Assembly (NCBI GenBank): GCA_030015575.1
Contig: JASDDO010000028.1
Location: forward strand, 21,245,154-21,309,153
Direction: 5' to 3'
DNA: 64,000 nucleotides
Origin: Agapanthus africanus
Lineage: Eukaryota; Streptophyta; Magnoliopsida; Asparagales; Amaryllidaceae
Each line of letters starts with the position of its first letter. Position 1 is the first letter of the stretch. The notes below the pieces were generated by a model, which did not search any database, was not told where the DNA came from, and saw only the letters and a list, made by a program, of their open reading frames with translations. Shown here piece after piece: positions 46,757 to 58,565 of the stretch. A program made the position numbers and the translations under genes.

Positions 46757-47968
46757 ATGCCCGAAGATGCGTCCACAAGACATCAGCTCATGAAACGAGC
46801 TCTGTCTTTCGCCTTCGTCAACAACACTCTGTATAAGAGGTCGTTTGATTCTCTGTGGCTGAGATGCCTGGGACCTGACGAAGCGAAAAGAGTCGTTCAG
46901 GAAGTTCACGACGGACTCTGTGGTTCTCACCAAGCAGGCCCAAAGATGAAGTTGAAGATCAAACGGATGGGCTACTACTGGCCCACGATGATTCAGGACT
47001 GCCTCGAATATGCGAAGCAATGCCACTCATGCCAAATTCATGGGGATTTCATCCACCAGCATCCAAATCCACTACATCCAACGGTGGCTAGCTGGCCATT
47101 CGAGATGTGGGGGACTGATATAGTCGGCCCCATCGAATCAGCATCGTCTAGGGGACATCGTTTCATCCTGGCGACGACTGACTACTTCTCTAAATGGGCA
47201 GAAGCAATACCGTTAAGAGAAGTGAAAACGGAAAATATCCTCCACTTCTTCAAGACGTACGTCATATATCGGTTTGGAACCCCGCGACAAATCATCTCCG
47301 ATACCGGGCCAGCTTACAAAAACCACAAGATCAGTCGCTTTGCGCAACAGCACAATATAGACTGGAGATATTCCTCAGTTTATAATCCGCGAGCTAACGG
47401 TCTAGCTGAGGCCTTCAACAAGACCTTGACGAAGATCATGAAGAAAACGGTGTCACGGAATAAGAAAGACTGGCACGAAAGACTGCAAGAAGCTCTCTGG
47501 GCGTATCGAACTACGTTTAAAACGGCCACGAACGCAACGCCATATGCGTTGGTATTCGGTACAGAAGCAGTACTCCCTCTCGAGATAGAATTACCCTCTA
47601 TACGAGTGGCAGTCCACTACGAGCTGACGGACGAAGAAAATGCTCACCTTCGGCTTGAGGAGCTTGACGCCCTTGATGAAACCCGGCTCATAGCACAGCA
47701 AAATCTGAAAGCTTATAAAGCAAAGACGACGCGCTCATATGAAAGATTGACCCGACAGAGAACATTCCGCCAAGGCGAACTTGTGCTAGTGGTCAAAAGG
47801 CCTATGATTCCCAATCGCGCCAAGCGAGGAAAATTTGAGCCAAATTATGAAGGCCAATACATCATAGATAAGGTCTACCAGGGTGGGGCCTATCTATTCA
47901 TGGACATGCACGGTGAAAGGCCTTTCAGGCCAATAAACGGCCGCTTCCTAAAGAAATACTATGCTTAA
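46757..47968 (+). CDS. Integrase of element B (open, 403 aa)
   Basis: Zinc-binding H-H-C-C N terminus (HDGLCGSH ... CLEYAKQCHSCQ), then the catalytic core with D in WGTDIVGP, D in ISDTGPAYKN and E in NGLAEAFNKT, then a C-terminal half with LALWAYRTT-like and GELVLVVKRP motifs, ending at RFLKKYYA. No chromodomain is visible, as expected for Tat. This segment is open, but stops at 46688-46690 and just after it separate it from RNase H. It would insert element DNA into the genome. Confidence 0.85.
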   Translation: MPEDASTRHQLMKRALSFAFVNNTLYKRSFDSLWLRCLGPDEAKRVVQEVHDGLCGSHQAGPKMKLKIKRMGYYWPTMIQDCLEYAKQCHSCQIHGDFIHQHPNPLHPTVASWPFEMWGTDIVGPIESASSRGHRFILATTDYFSKWAEAIPLREVKTENILHFFKTYVIYRFGTPRQIISDTGPAYKNHKISRFAQQHNIDWRYSSVYNPRANGLAEAFNKTLTKIMKKTVSRNKKDWHERLQEALWAYRTTFKTATNATPYALVFGTEAVLPLEIELPSIRVAVHYELTDEENAHLRLEELDALDETRLIAQQNLKAYKAKTTRSYERLTRQRTFRQGELVLVVKRPMIPNRAKRGKFEPNYEGQYIIDKVYQGGAYLFMDMHGERPFRPINGRFLKKYYA

Positions 47969-49334
47969 TGAGCCACAGCCTAGGTCAATGGTAGATGACG
48001 ACGACTATGTCCGCTCGCTATCTTCCTAAGCTCAAACTCTATCAGCAAATGCCGGACCGAAATGTCCTTAAACTAATAGTAGACCGAAACGTCTTTAAAC
48101 TAATACCGCAGCATCGTAAGGCTGATGAGATGAATAAAAAAAATTTAAAAAAATATATTAAATAAAAACGGTATGTCCATAAGCAAAATAGGCACGGATG
48201 AAAACCTTAAAGGGCTCCGTGAGTAAAAACAGCAGGACTACCGGCGAGTGTTTGTGAAAACCCGAAAGGGCGCAATCTCGTTAAAAGACACTTATAGGGC
48301 CCTCTCGACCTTGTAAGGAGAAACCACCCGCGTGAGATCCTTACGACTCACAAAGGAACAACACACTTAGGGATCCCCACGATTCCTAAGGAGAAAATAC
48401 ACTTGCGAGATCCTCACGACTCGTAAGGAGAACTCTCTTATGGGACCCTCACGGCTCATAAGATTTGAAAGTCTTAAATTACAGAGACCTAAACCTGTGC
48501 TTAAGCAACCCCTACAACCTTCGATATTGCCCTACAAGTGGCTCAATATTGACACTTGTATACAATCCACGGGCGCGAATAAACATTTCCCTAACTAAGT
48601 CTCATCCGTGACTGGGGATATGTTCGTATGACCTTTGCTGGTCCTCTCGACTTACAAGGAGAAAACCCTACTGTAGGATCCTTACGACTTACAGAGGAAC
48701 ATACACTTAGGAATCCTCACGATTCTTAAGGAGAAAAAGCACCTACAAGATCCTCACGACTTGTAGGGAGAAATAACTTCGTGAGACCCTTACGGCTCAT
48801 GAAGTCAAAAGCCATAGTCGACAGGACCTAACCCTGGTCGCTAAGCCACCTTTGTTCGACATTGACAGAGGCAGATGATGATTCGCTCCTGGTAATATCC
48901 CAGTTGTAGCGGTGCTGATGCTGAAATTGGTCTACAGCAAAAAGCCAATAGGCCGCATATGCATACGAAATAGCCGAAATGATAGGGCAACTTGCAATAA
49001 AAAGAAGCAAGTAAAGAAAATGTATGCATGGAAAATAGCCGAAATGATTGGGCAACTCGCAATAAAAAGCAGCGAGTAAAAATAAAATAAATAGCCGAAA
49101 TGATTAGGCAATCGCGACCTTCGCGATATAAAAGCTAAAATGATAGAGCATCGCGGAAATAAAATAAAAAAAAGAAGAAGAAATGATAAAACTTTGGCCC
49201 TACAGTTAAGATCACATTGATCCCCGTATACAATCCAAGGGCATAAACAAAGAGGGAACCATACTTTCCTAACAGGCTCCGCCAGAAGACGAAGCCAAAT
49301 CTCGACGGTTCAGTCCAACTCTGAAGAAACTAGT
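47969..49334. other. Non-coding spacer after pol, with short degenerate repeats
   Basis: No gene is seen. At 48290-48480 and 48640-48800 a 40-45 bp phrase recurs (TCCTCACGATTCCTAAGGAG type, 'cctctcgacttacaaggag'), related to 51975-52175 on the other side of the minisatellite. It also has two GGACCGAAAYGTCC units near 48055-48110 and several 'tagccgaaatgatagggcaa' copies at 48970-49145. Confidence 0.65.
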
Positions 49335-51840
49335 GCCTTCAACAGATACCTCGACTCACGGATACAAACACTCCTTGACGAGAGCTTCCTAATTTGCGTC
49401 GACTCGCAGAGCCACCAGTGCCTCCGTGGGAAATCCTCAACTCGTTTCAAACCGCAAGGAAACAAATAATCCTTGGCGCTTGGGAAACAAATAATCCCTA
49501 GCAAACTCCTCGATTCACGGATACAAACACTCCTTGACGAGAGCCTCCTGATCCGCGTCGACTCGCAGAGCCACCAGTGCCTCCGTGGGAAATCCTCGAC
49601 TCGTTTCAAACCCCAAGGAAACAAATAATCCTTGGTGCTTGGGAAACAAATAATCTCTAGTAAACTCCTCGACTCACGGATACAAACACTCCTTGACGAG
49701 AGCCTCCTGATCCGCGTCGACTTGCAGAGCCACCAGTGCCTCCGTGGGAAATCCTCGACTCGTTTCAAACCCCAAGGAAACAAATAATCCTTGGTGCTTG
49801 GGAAACAAATAATCCCTAGCAAACTCCTCGACTCACGGATACAAACACTCCTTGACAAAAGCCTCCTGATCCGCGTCGACTCGCAGAGCCACCAGTGCCT
49901 CCGTGGGAAATCCTCGACTCGTTTCAAACCCCAAGGAAACAAATAATCTTTGGCGCTTGGCAAACAAATAATCCCTAGCAAACTCCTCGACCCACGGATA
50001 CAAACACTCCTTGACAAGAGCCTCCTGATCCGCGTCGACTCACAGAGCCACCGGTGCCTCCGTGGGAAATCCTCGACTCGTTTCAAACCCCAAGGAAACA
50101 AATAATCCTTGGCGCTAGGGAAACAAATAATCCTTAGCAAATTTCTCGACTCACGGATACAAACACTCCTTAACGAGAGCCACCTGATCCGTGTCGACTC
50201 GTAGAGCCACCAGTGCCTTCGTAGGAAATCCTCGACTCGTTTCAAACCCCAAGGAAACAAATAATCCTTGGCGCTTGGGAAACAAATAATCCCTAGCAAA
50301 TTCCTCGACTCACGGATACAAACACTCCTTGATGAGAGCCTCCTGATCCGCGTCGACTCGCAGAGCCACCAGTGCCTCTGTGGGAAATTCTCGACTCGTT
50401 TCAAACCCCAAGGAAACAAATAATCCTTGGTGCTTGGGAAACAAATAATCCCTAGCAAATTCCTCGACTCACGGATACAAACACTCCTTGATGAGAGCCT
50501 CCTAATCCGCATCGACTCGCAGAGCCACCAGTGCCTCCGTGGAAAATTCTCGACTCATTTCAAACCCCAAGGAAACAAATAATCCTTGGCGCTAGGGAAA
50601 CAAATAATCCCTAACAAATTCCTCGACTAACGGATACAAACACTTCTTGACGAGAGCCTCCTGATCCACGTCGACTCGCAGAGCCACCAGTGCCTCCGTA
50701 GGAAATCCTCGACTCGTTTCAAACCCCAAGGAAACAAATAATCCTTGGCGCTTGGGAAACAAATAATCCCTAGCAAATTCCTCGACTCACGGATACAAAC
50801 ACTCCTTGATGAGAGCTTCCTGATCCGCGTCGACTCGCAGATCCACCAGTGCCTCCGTGGGAAATCCTCGACTCGTTTCAAACCCCAAGAAAACAAATAA
50901 TCCTTAGCGCTTGGGAAACAAATAAACCCTAGCAAATTCCTCGACTCACGGATACAAACACTCCTTGACGAGAGCCTCCTGATCCACGTCGACTCGCAGA
51001 GCCACCAGTGCCTCCGTGGGAAATCCTCGACTTGTTTCAAACCTCAAGGAAACAAATAATCCTTGGCGCTTGGGAAACAAATAATCCCTAGCAAATTCCT
51101 CGACTCACGGATACAAACACTCCATGATGAGAGCCTCCTGATCCGCGTCGACTCGCAGAGCCACCAGTGCCTCCGTAGGAAATTCTCGACTCGTTTCAAA
51201 CCCCAAGGAAACAAATAATCCTTGGCGCTAGGAAAACAAATAATCCTTAGCAAATTCCTCGACTCACGGATACAAACACTCCTTGACGAGAGCCTCCTGA
51301 TCCGCGTCGACTCGCAGAGCCACCAGTGCCTCCGTGGGAAATCCTCGACTCGTTTCAAACCCCAAGGAAATAAATAATCCTTGGCGCTTTGGAAACAAAT
51401 AATCCCTAGCAAATTCCTCGACTCATGGATACAAACACTCCTTGATGAGAGCCTCCTGATCCGCGTCAACTCGCAGAGACACCAGTGCCTCCGTGGGAAA
51501 TCCTCGACTCGTTTCAAACCCCAAGGAAACAAATAATCCTTAGCGCTTGGGAAACAAATAATCCCTAGCAAATTCCTCGACTCACAGATACAAACACTCC
51601 TTGATGAGAGCCTCCTGATCCGCGTCGACTCGCAGAGCCACCAGTGCCTCTGTGGGAAATCCTCGACTCGTTTCAAACCCCAAGGAAACAAATAATCCTT
51701 GGCGCTTGGGAAACAAATAATCCCTAGAAAATTCCTCGACTCACGGATACAAACACTCCTTGACGAGAGCCTCCTGATTCGTGTCAGCTCGCAGAGAAAC
51801 TTGTGTCTCCGCGGGAAATTCCCGATTCGTCTCAACACGC
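49335..51840. repeat. 159-bp minisatellite, 16 copies, in element B
   Basis: The phrase CTCGACTCACGGATACAAAC recurs from 49350 to 51735, a distance of exactly 15 x 159 bp, so no net length change has occurred among the copies. The unit is 53 codons long and most copies are open on the minus strand (unit starting RIRRLSSRSVCIRESR), giving long frames at 49310-50512, 50627-51040 and 51044-51838. Base differences between copies are mostly single substitutions. I regard it as a tandem DNA repeat, not a proven protein. Confidence 0.9.
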
Positions 51841-52379
51841 AAATGAAGCCTCAGGCAGCAGGGACTAAAAAACTTGCTTCCTGAACAATGGGACCCTGCA
51901 AGTCAATCCAAAATGGTCTCTTGCATACTATTCACGGGTCTCACTCTCCAAAGTCGAATTTCGACGAGGAGGGAAACAACCGCTTGTGGGTCCTCTCGAC
52001 TCGTAAGAGGGAAAAATTCTCTTATAGGATCCTTACGACTTATAAGAGAAAACCACACTTAGGAATCCTCACGATTCCTAAGGAGAAAACCCACCTACGA
52101 GATCCTCTCGATCCGTAGGGAGAAAAGTCTCTATGAGACCCTCACGGCTTATAGAGTTGAAAAGTCTTAGGCAGCAGATCCGAACCTGCGGCCTAAGCCA
52201 TCGCTATTTCTTAAGAAAGTCAGGATACTCGTTCTAATCATCCGTCAACCATGGTTACCAAGGTGATATGCTGATAATAAAAGAATGAAAAGACAGAGAA
52301 AATGACACATTACAAAAAAGGTGTATCTTTTCTTCATAAACTTGATTGGATACAGGATACATTATGTCAAAGAATAAAA

Positions 52380-52432
<53 letters not shown>

Positions 52433-52471
52433 TCTTTTATCTACGAGCACAAACGATACAAGGATGGATAG
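51841..52471. other. Non-coding, with (AT)n run
   Basis: Short degenerate repeats like those at 48290 (51975-52175) are followed by an AT microsatellite at about 52386-52430. This lies just downstream of the antisense gene's stop codon and may contain its poly(A) region. Confidence 0.6.
52386..52430. repeat. (AT)n microsatellite
   Basis: About 22 uninterrupted AT repeats. Confidence 0.95.
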
Positions 52472-55400
52472 CTACTGAGGAGGAAGTGTCTTTAATAAAT
52501 TCACAAGCTGCTCTCGCACTTCCTTCAGCGCTTCCTCCTGAGTGACAGCCGCAGCCACCTCCGCCTCCACCTGGGCCCGCTGCTGCAAGAAGGATGAAAG
52601 TTTCTCCTCCGCCTCCTTCTGGGCTGCTTCCTGGCTGGGTGCATCTCGCTCGACAACGTCAAGTTGTTTCCTCAATGATAACCCTTCGGAAAGACATTGC
52701 AGAAGACCCTCAAAGACAACCTTCAGCCGTGCGGCGTTGGCCTCCACCCGAGCATGCAATTGGGCAGACTTGCTTGAAGTCTCACCACGCTCCTTACGCC
52801 TTGAAATGACTTCTTGTTCGAGATGGCGGAAGTAAGGAGCGCTCTGCTCGATCCATGCTGTTCTTTGATTACTGGTAGCCAAGGTCTCGGGAGTGGGACG
52901 CATCGACTCCAACTAATATAGGCGACCCTCGATCTCTCTACAATGGTTAACCCAGGATGCGATGATGCCCTCATCATGAAAGTTCACGAGTATTGCTAGC
53001 ATCGGGTTAACCACCATAGCGAAGTCTGCAGCAGATGTAGGAGTTTCAACGTCGAGTTCCTCGACGTAGTCACTCAACATGTGCAGACTATTCGCGGCGC
53101 CTTTTGAAGACAGACTCCTCAGATAAGGACCCGCCGACATTGTAATACGAGGCTCGAAGGGCGCCGAGGCCGGAACGACAGCTGAAAAGAAACAGGATGC
53201 GATCAGATAACGGTACAGAAAATAAAGAGAGGGAAGTTACCAATGTGATGGTCGCTGTACCAGTTGAGACAGGTGGCAAGGTCGGAAGGCCCGGTGGCGC
53301 AGCTGATCTTTTATCCCCTCCTTCAATCTGTAGCACTGCAGTTGAGAGGAGAAAAAGAGATTAGAAGTAATTCCATCAATAAAAAAAAGAAAGATGTCAA
53401 TGGAAATCATACTTACCAACGCCACCAGAGGAAGAAGCGAGTTCGGATGGAAAAGAGAAGTGTGGGAGCAACATCTGATATACATGATCAAAGAGCACTC
53501 CTGAAGAGACACAACGATATGAATTTAGTACACAAATTATATGTCTGAAGTATAGGATTAATAAATTGCAAACCCATACCTTCCAACATCTTAGATGGTA
53601 TGAGAGTGGGTTGAGAGGTGACCACCGCCAAAGCAGTTGTTGAAGGCGCTCCCTCAAGCAGTGGAGCATCGGCACTGGCTGCACCTGTGTTACAATAAAT
53701 GCGAATTTGTCAGAAAGGATTGTAAGATAAAAAAGATAGCAACTTGGGATTTACCTGATGAGCTGCCGGCTGAAACGGAGGCGATTCCCTCCTCTATTGA
53801 CATGAGACCACCGCCCGTGGCCTCATCCCCCGACTCAATGGGAACCGTTGTGGTGCTCGCGAGACCTGGAGACGGCGGAGGACCATAGACGGGAAGGGCT
53901 ATGACTGGAGTATTGCCAGATTCCAGAAAAGGAGCGGTTGGCTCGTCTTCGGGAATCATGGCCACCTCGCCCACTACTCTCTCAGGTTCAGTAGTCGCAG
54001 TTGTATCGTCAACCATCACCATGAGATCGCCAGCCTCGAGCGCCTCATCCGCCACCACCATGGACTCGGTTATAATGATCATATCATCTGCCACCACTTC
54101 AGGTTCGGCATCAATGACATTCTCGGCGGTAGGCCCCTCGACCTCCACCTCAGGCTCCAAAGCCACAACGACGTTGCCCACCGTCGGCTCGAGTTCGGCA
54201 GGTACCGCCTCCTCTGTTCCTTTGGGATCAACGGTTTCCGCCTCCCCCTCGATCGGACTTGGCCCTGCAAGATGAGAGATGTAAGGACCAATGACATTAA
54301 AATCCTTATAACAAAAACTCCGAGAGAAATATTACCTGAGGCGGATTTACCGTTTGCGCTCCGAACTGCGCGCGCCACCTCTCTGCGGGCAGTGGATAGG
54401 GCGATAGGGGCCTCTTCAGATATAGTATCATCACGAGGGGCAGTGCTGGGACCCTCTCCCATAGCCAAGACAGCCCTGCGCGCCTTCGCTTCACACCTCA
54501 GCCGCTTCCTTTCCTCCCGGGCTGTCACGATGGACCTTAGTGACGCCTCCTTCAAGGCGTCGTCATCCTTGTTCAGGGATGCCTCCAGAGCCTTTAAAGC
54601 ATCTCTCATCGGCTCTTCAAGACGAACCTCCTGCGGTGGCCCAGAGGAAGCTGGAACATCGGCAGCTGGTAGAACATCTGCGTCACCTGGAGGGAACGAC
54701 ATTAAGGTTCCTGTGATTAAAAGGGAAAGATTAGATCGACCATAACACAAGGAAAATGAAAACTTGATGAGTTGAAACTTACTAAGGCCCATAGATGCTC
54801 TAAGACGTTCCTCCTCCTGGAAAGTCTTCAGAGAAGCGGCAATGGCTTCTTCATCAGTGATGCCTGTTGAAAGAAAAGAAAGAAAAGCGTTAGTCAAAGG
54901 CAATGAAGAGGATATGTTGCAATAAAGAAAAGGCGACTAGTAGTTACCTGATTGCGCAAGCTTAGCTAGCCACGTGTCATGCCTCGCCAACCATGCTGAA
55001 GCTTTGAGAGCAGCCTCCAAGTCTGTATCGTCCGGCAGCGGCATCACTAATCCTTCGTTAGTCCCGTATTCGAGCAGGCCCTCGGCATAGGGAGCATGGG
55101 GTTCCTAACCGAACACGACATCCGCAGCGAAGAGCGACTTCTTTTTCTTTTGCCCTCCGACCCTAGGCTCACGGGGAATCGACTTCCGTTTAGCAGCCAC
55201 TTTGGGATGACGGGTCCCGATGTCCGCACCCACGCCAGACTCCGGCGAGGGTACAACCACTGTTTCCACTGGAGCACAGGGTGCGGGAGGTGCATCTGTG
55301 ATATCATGGAGCGGCAGCTCACGTGGAGGACTTTGCGCACGAGATGGTCTGCCCCCGGCATCTTTTAGAGGAGGAGCCACCGGGGTCCTTGGCACTAAGG

Positions 55401-57273
55401 GAGCGTTACGGTTGGTGTCGGGGGGTACTTCTTTACGGTCGATCAAAACTCGCCTCTCTTCCTTTATAACAGCCCCCGTTGCATGATTGTACCACTCTTT
55501 ATATACATTAAGGAGTCGTGGAGCGCAGGCCGGCGTGCTGATGAAAAAACGAGAACCCGTGTTCAGGCGCATGAAGTGATGTAACGCGTTCTCCATCCCT
55601 TCTTCATTGGCAGCAGGTTCCAGTAAGAAAGCTTCCAAGGGTACCCCTTGATCGTAGCCCAGTTGTTGGGCAAAACGATGCGGGTTATATCTCATGAAGA
55701 TTGCTGCACCGCCCTGCCTGAAGACTAGGAAGCCCGGTCTAATAGAATACAAGTGGAGGGTCTCTCGGGCCGTTAACACTGAAGCTCCATCCTTAAAAGA
55801 GTCCTGTAATGGTCGCACCGCAGTGGTGGATGCTTTTCCAATGGTTAATACCTTGTCAATAAAGGACATCTCGACTCCAACGGTGTGAGGGCGAAGCAGT
55901 AAACCCCTGGCGTTCCGTGGTGAAGGGGGGATTGATGAGCCAATCAACTGTATAATGCGAGGAAAACCGCACTTGTCAAAGAATGAAGGCCTTTTATGCA
56001 TGCCGAAGACACCCGCCGTGTGTAGCTCGAGCCACGATACAAAGTAATGCATCAGGAAGACCACATGCAGTACCCCGGGCTCATTAGCATCCGCTGCTCG
56101 ACTGAGGCCATGGTATAAGTGCGCCAAGCCAGCGATCCCAACAGCTACCTTTACCCCGATGACCATCCGGTGGGCTGGGTAAAAGACGGAGGGCCGCATC
56201 CGATGAGAGTGCATTGGGATAGCGAACCAACTCAACCATAGCCCGAGAAATCCTAAGAAAAAGGCCTCCTCATCCATTCCAGGGGCCGCAACTTCTGCAA
56301 GAGACATGGTCGGAAAGTTAGGAAGAAAAAAATCCTTTTGGCCTACTTCATTCGCCGGCAGGTTATCCAAACCTAAACCGAAAGGGTCCTCAAGGGTGGC
56401 AAACTTGGCAGTGTCTGCAGAGAGGACGTTTGGGTGAAGAAACCGAGCAATGAAATCCTCAAAGTTAACCCCCCGACTCCCATGTTCGACGAAGAGGGAC
56501 TCATATATGTTCAACACTTTAATCAAGCTTGGGAACTGGTGCTGAACAGCATTCTCTGGCGTGACCCCCCTTACCATCGGCCTAGCACCAAAGACGTACA
56601 CATCTGTCGGGAGCAGCTCCTTATAATGTTCCCCCACCACTGGTAAACCGGATACCTCCGCGAACTCCTCCAAGGAGATTGACACTTCCCGATCCATGGC
56701 AAGGAAAGTGTGGGTAGGAATATTCCATTGCTCCAGGAAAGCTTTGAACCACCAGGTGGGGAGCGTGGGATACTGAAAGAGAGAGACGTAGACCGCGGTG
56801 TACAGTCCTAATCTTATCAACCGCGACTTCTTCGTCGATAGGATGTACCGGGCCCACGGCAGATAGCCAATCGGGTGGCGGGGGATCAGACCAAGGTTGT
56901 ACGATTGCCCCCAAGGTCGTGCTTCACCTTGACAGATACGGCGTCCTAGGATGTCCAAAACCATAGGACGCTGAACTGGTATCGCATCTATGGCGGGATG
57001 TAGAAAGCCCTTCGATGTCCAATCCACCAACTTCACGGCATACTGCACCGAGGGTGGGGTAGCATAATGAATCGCCGTGATGGGCTCAGACGGCACCGCG
57101 CATGTGAAGCTCCGTCGGCCCATGATGATCTGATTGTACCACGACCCCCAAAGATGGAGACTCTTGTATTCTGGGTCGTACTCCTTAATCATGGCCAGGA
57201 CTTCACGGTCCAAGGGCGCCTCGGGAAATCCCTCCTCCGAGCGGACGAACGGGAATGAATTGTCTAGAGACAT
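52472..57273 (-). pseudogene. Antisense plant-mobile-domain gene of element B, 8 coding exons
   Basis: On the minus strand, coding exons with AG/GT borders are 57273-54948, 54863-54783, 54710-54336, 54264-53755, 53684-53580, 53500-53417, 53335-53241 and 53181-52472. Phases agree through exon 7; the exon 7/8 join is off by one base. Exon 1 (775 codons) has, at residues 174-221, WWFKAFLEQWNIPTHTF ... SISLEEFAEVSGLPVVG, the pattern of the plant mobile (aminotransferase-like) domain. Exon 4 is acidic and Val/Glu-rich; exon 8 is a long Glu/Gln/Ala coiled coil. In-frame TAG codons in exon 1 (about 55105) and exon 8 (about 52913) break it, so this copy is near-intact but dead. Antisense frames with this domain are known in Tat-type elements; the biochemical role is unknown. 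Confidence 0.75.
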
Positions 57274-58152
57274 GATCGCTGCAAAAGAACAATTTAGCCG
57301 TTAGTGTTGTAATTCCAACGTTTGGCATCTAAAAAAAGGAAAATGCATTAATTAAATTAAATTAAAATTAATTAATTACACCACACAGCAGTGCAGTGAG
57401 TAGGAGACTAAAGAGGGACCCACAAAATCTGGATGACAGTACGTCAGTTAATAGGACAACCTCATCATTGGATGAGATTGTCAGTTGGTCCCCAGGAAAA
57501 CATTCCCATTAATAAAGAATCCCTAAAGACAAGAAGAAAATCTCCTCTTTCAGAGCAAAACTCTGTCACAGAGTGACACTTGTCAAACTCTGGTCCCAGG
57601 GAAATAAAATTCCTTAAAAGAGCATGGTTCTGTGGTAATGAGTCCATCAGAAAATTTTTGGAATCTTGAAAGATTCATGAAAAATTTATAAAAAAGACTC
57701 TTCATTTTTCAAATCTAAAAGAGCTGTTTTTTTAGATCTATGAGCAAAGCTCTGTTCATGGGTTAAAACCCATGAACAAGATCCCTGTAGATCTATAAAT
57801 TTTGAGAGCAGAGCTCTGTTTATGAAACCCCAATGGGGATTTCTTTAGATCAAAAGATCTATGAGAGCAAAGCACTTTGGTTAAGATTAATTTAAATTAA
57901 TTTGATTGAAGTTAATTTTTACCTAAAGTTTGGGAAGGAGCAAAGCTCTGAAGTTCTTAAGAAAGAGCAAAGCTCTGAAGTTCTTAAGAAAGAGCAAAGC
58001 TCCGTTGAAATCAAAAATCTTAAAACGGTAAGATTTTTCTAAGGGCCAGTGGCCCTATTTATAAGGCGCTTGCGCCCCTTGAGCTCACCCCTTGATCCAA
58101 CGATCAGGAGTTTGCCACCGCTGCACTCACATGCGCGCCACGTGAGCGCAAC
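57274..58152 (-). promoter_or_regulatory. Promoter and 5'-UTR intron of the antisense gene
   Basis: The minus strand shows a TATA box (TATAAATA, 58056-58063), an untranslated exon to about 57923 ending AG|GTAAAAAT, and a pyrimidine-rich acceptor TTGCAG before 57278, five bases upstream of the ATG. The intron would be 57279-57922. The region holds the same short-hairpin style as the LTRs, including a repeat with 11-base arms at 57754-57777. Confidence 0.5.
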
Positions 58153-58163
58153 GGTGGGGGGCA
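58153..58163 (+). other. Polypurine tract of element B
   Basis: GGTGGGGGG directly before the 3' LTR start at 58166, as needed for plus-strand priming. Confidence 0.8.
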
Positions 58164-58339
58164 TTTGTTTTGCCCAATCAGAGCAAAGCTCTGTTGAAAT
58201 TCAAAATTTAAAATTTTGAAGCAACGCTTCAAATCTCGGACGCAACGCGCCACATGTCAGGCACTGATACGTCAGCACAGCGCCTAAGAAGTCGCGCCTA
58301 ATCAGAGCAAAGCTCTATTTAAAGGAAGCAACACTTCAG

Positions 58340-58560
58340 TTGCGCTGCGCGACACGTGTCAGTGCAGTTGCGCTGCGCTGAGCGCTGCGCGACACGTGTT
58401 AGCGCAGTTGTGCTGCGCTGTGCGCTGCGCGACACGTGTTAGCGCAGATGCGTGAGCGCAGTTGCGCTGCGCTGTGCGACACGTGTCAGCGCAGATGCGC
58501 TAGCGCAGTTGAGCTGACACGTGTCGCTGCGCGACACGTGTCACGCGCTGAGGCATCTGC
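58340..58560 (+). repeat. GACACGTGTC / GCGCAGTTGCGCTGCGC array in U3
   Basis: Five or six copies of the perfect 10-bp palindrome GACACGTGTC or a one-base variant alternate with GC-rich GCGCAGNTGCGCT units. The 5' LTR has about three copies; LTRs A and C have similar arrays. Confidence 0.8.
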
Positions 58561-58565
58561 GCCAA

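Noticed and set aside
49310-51838. Three long minus-strand frames (400, 137 and 264 aa) as a repeat protein
   Set aside because: They are the same 53-codon minisatellite unit read through; frame openness follows from a period divisible by three. No start context, splice link or similarity supports a protein. Kept as a finding only.
49335-51840. CRISPR-like array
   Set aside because: Units are head-to-tail with no unique spacers, the repeat is 159 bp, and the context is a plant retrotransposon.
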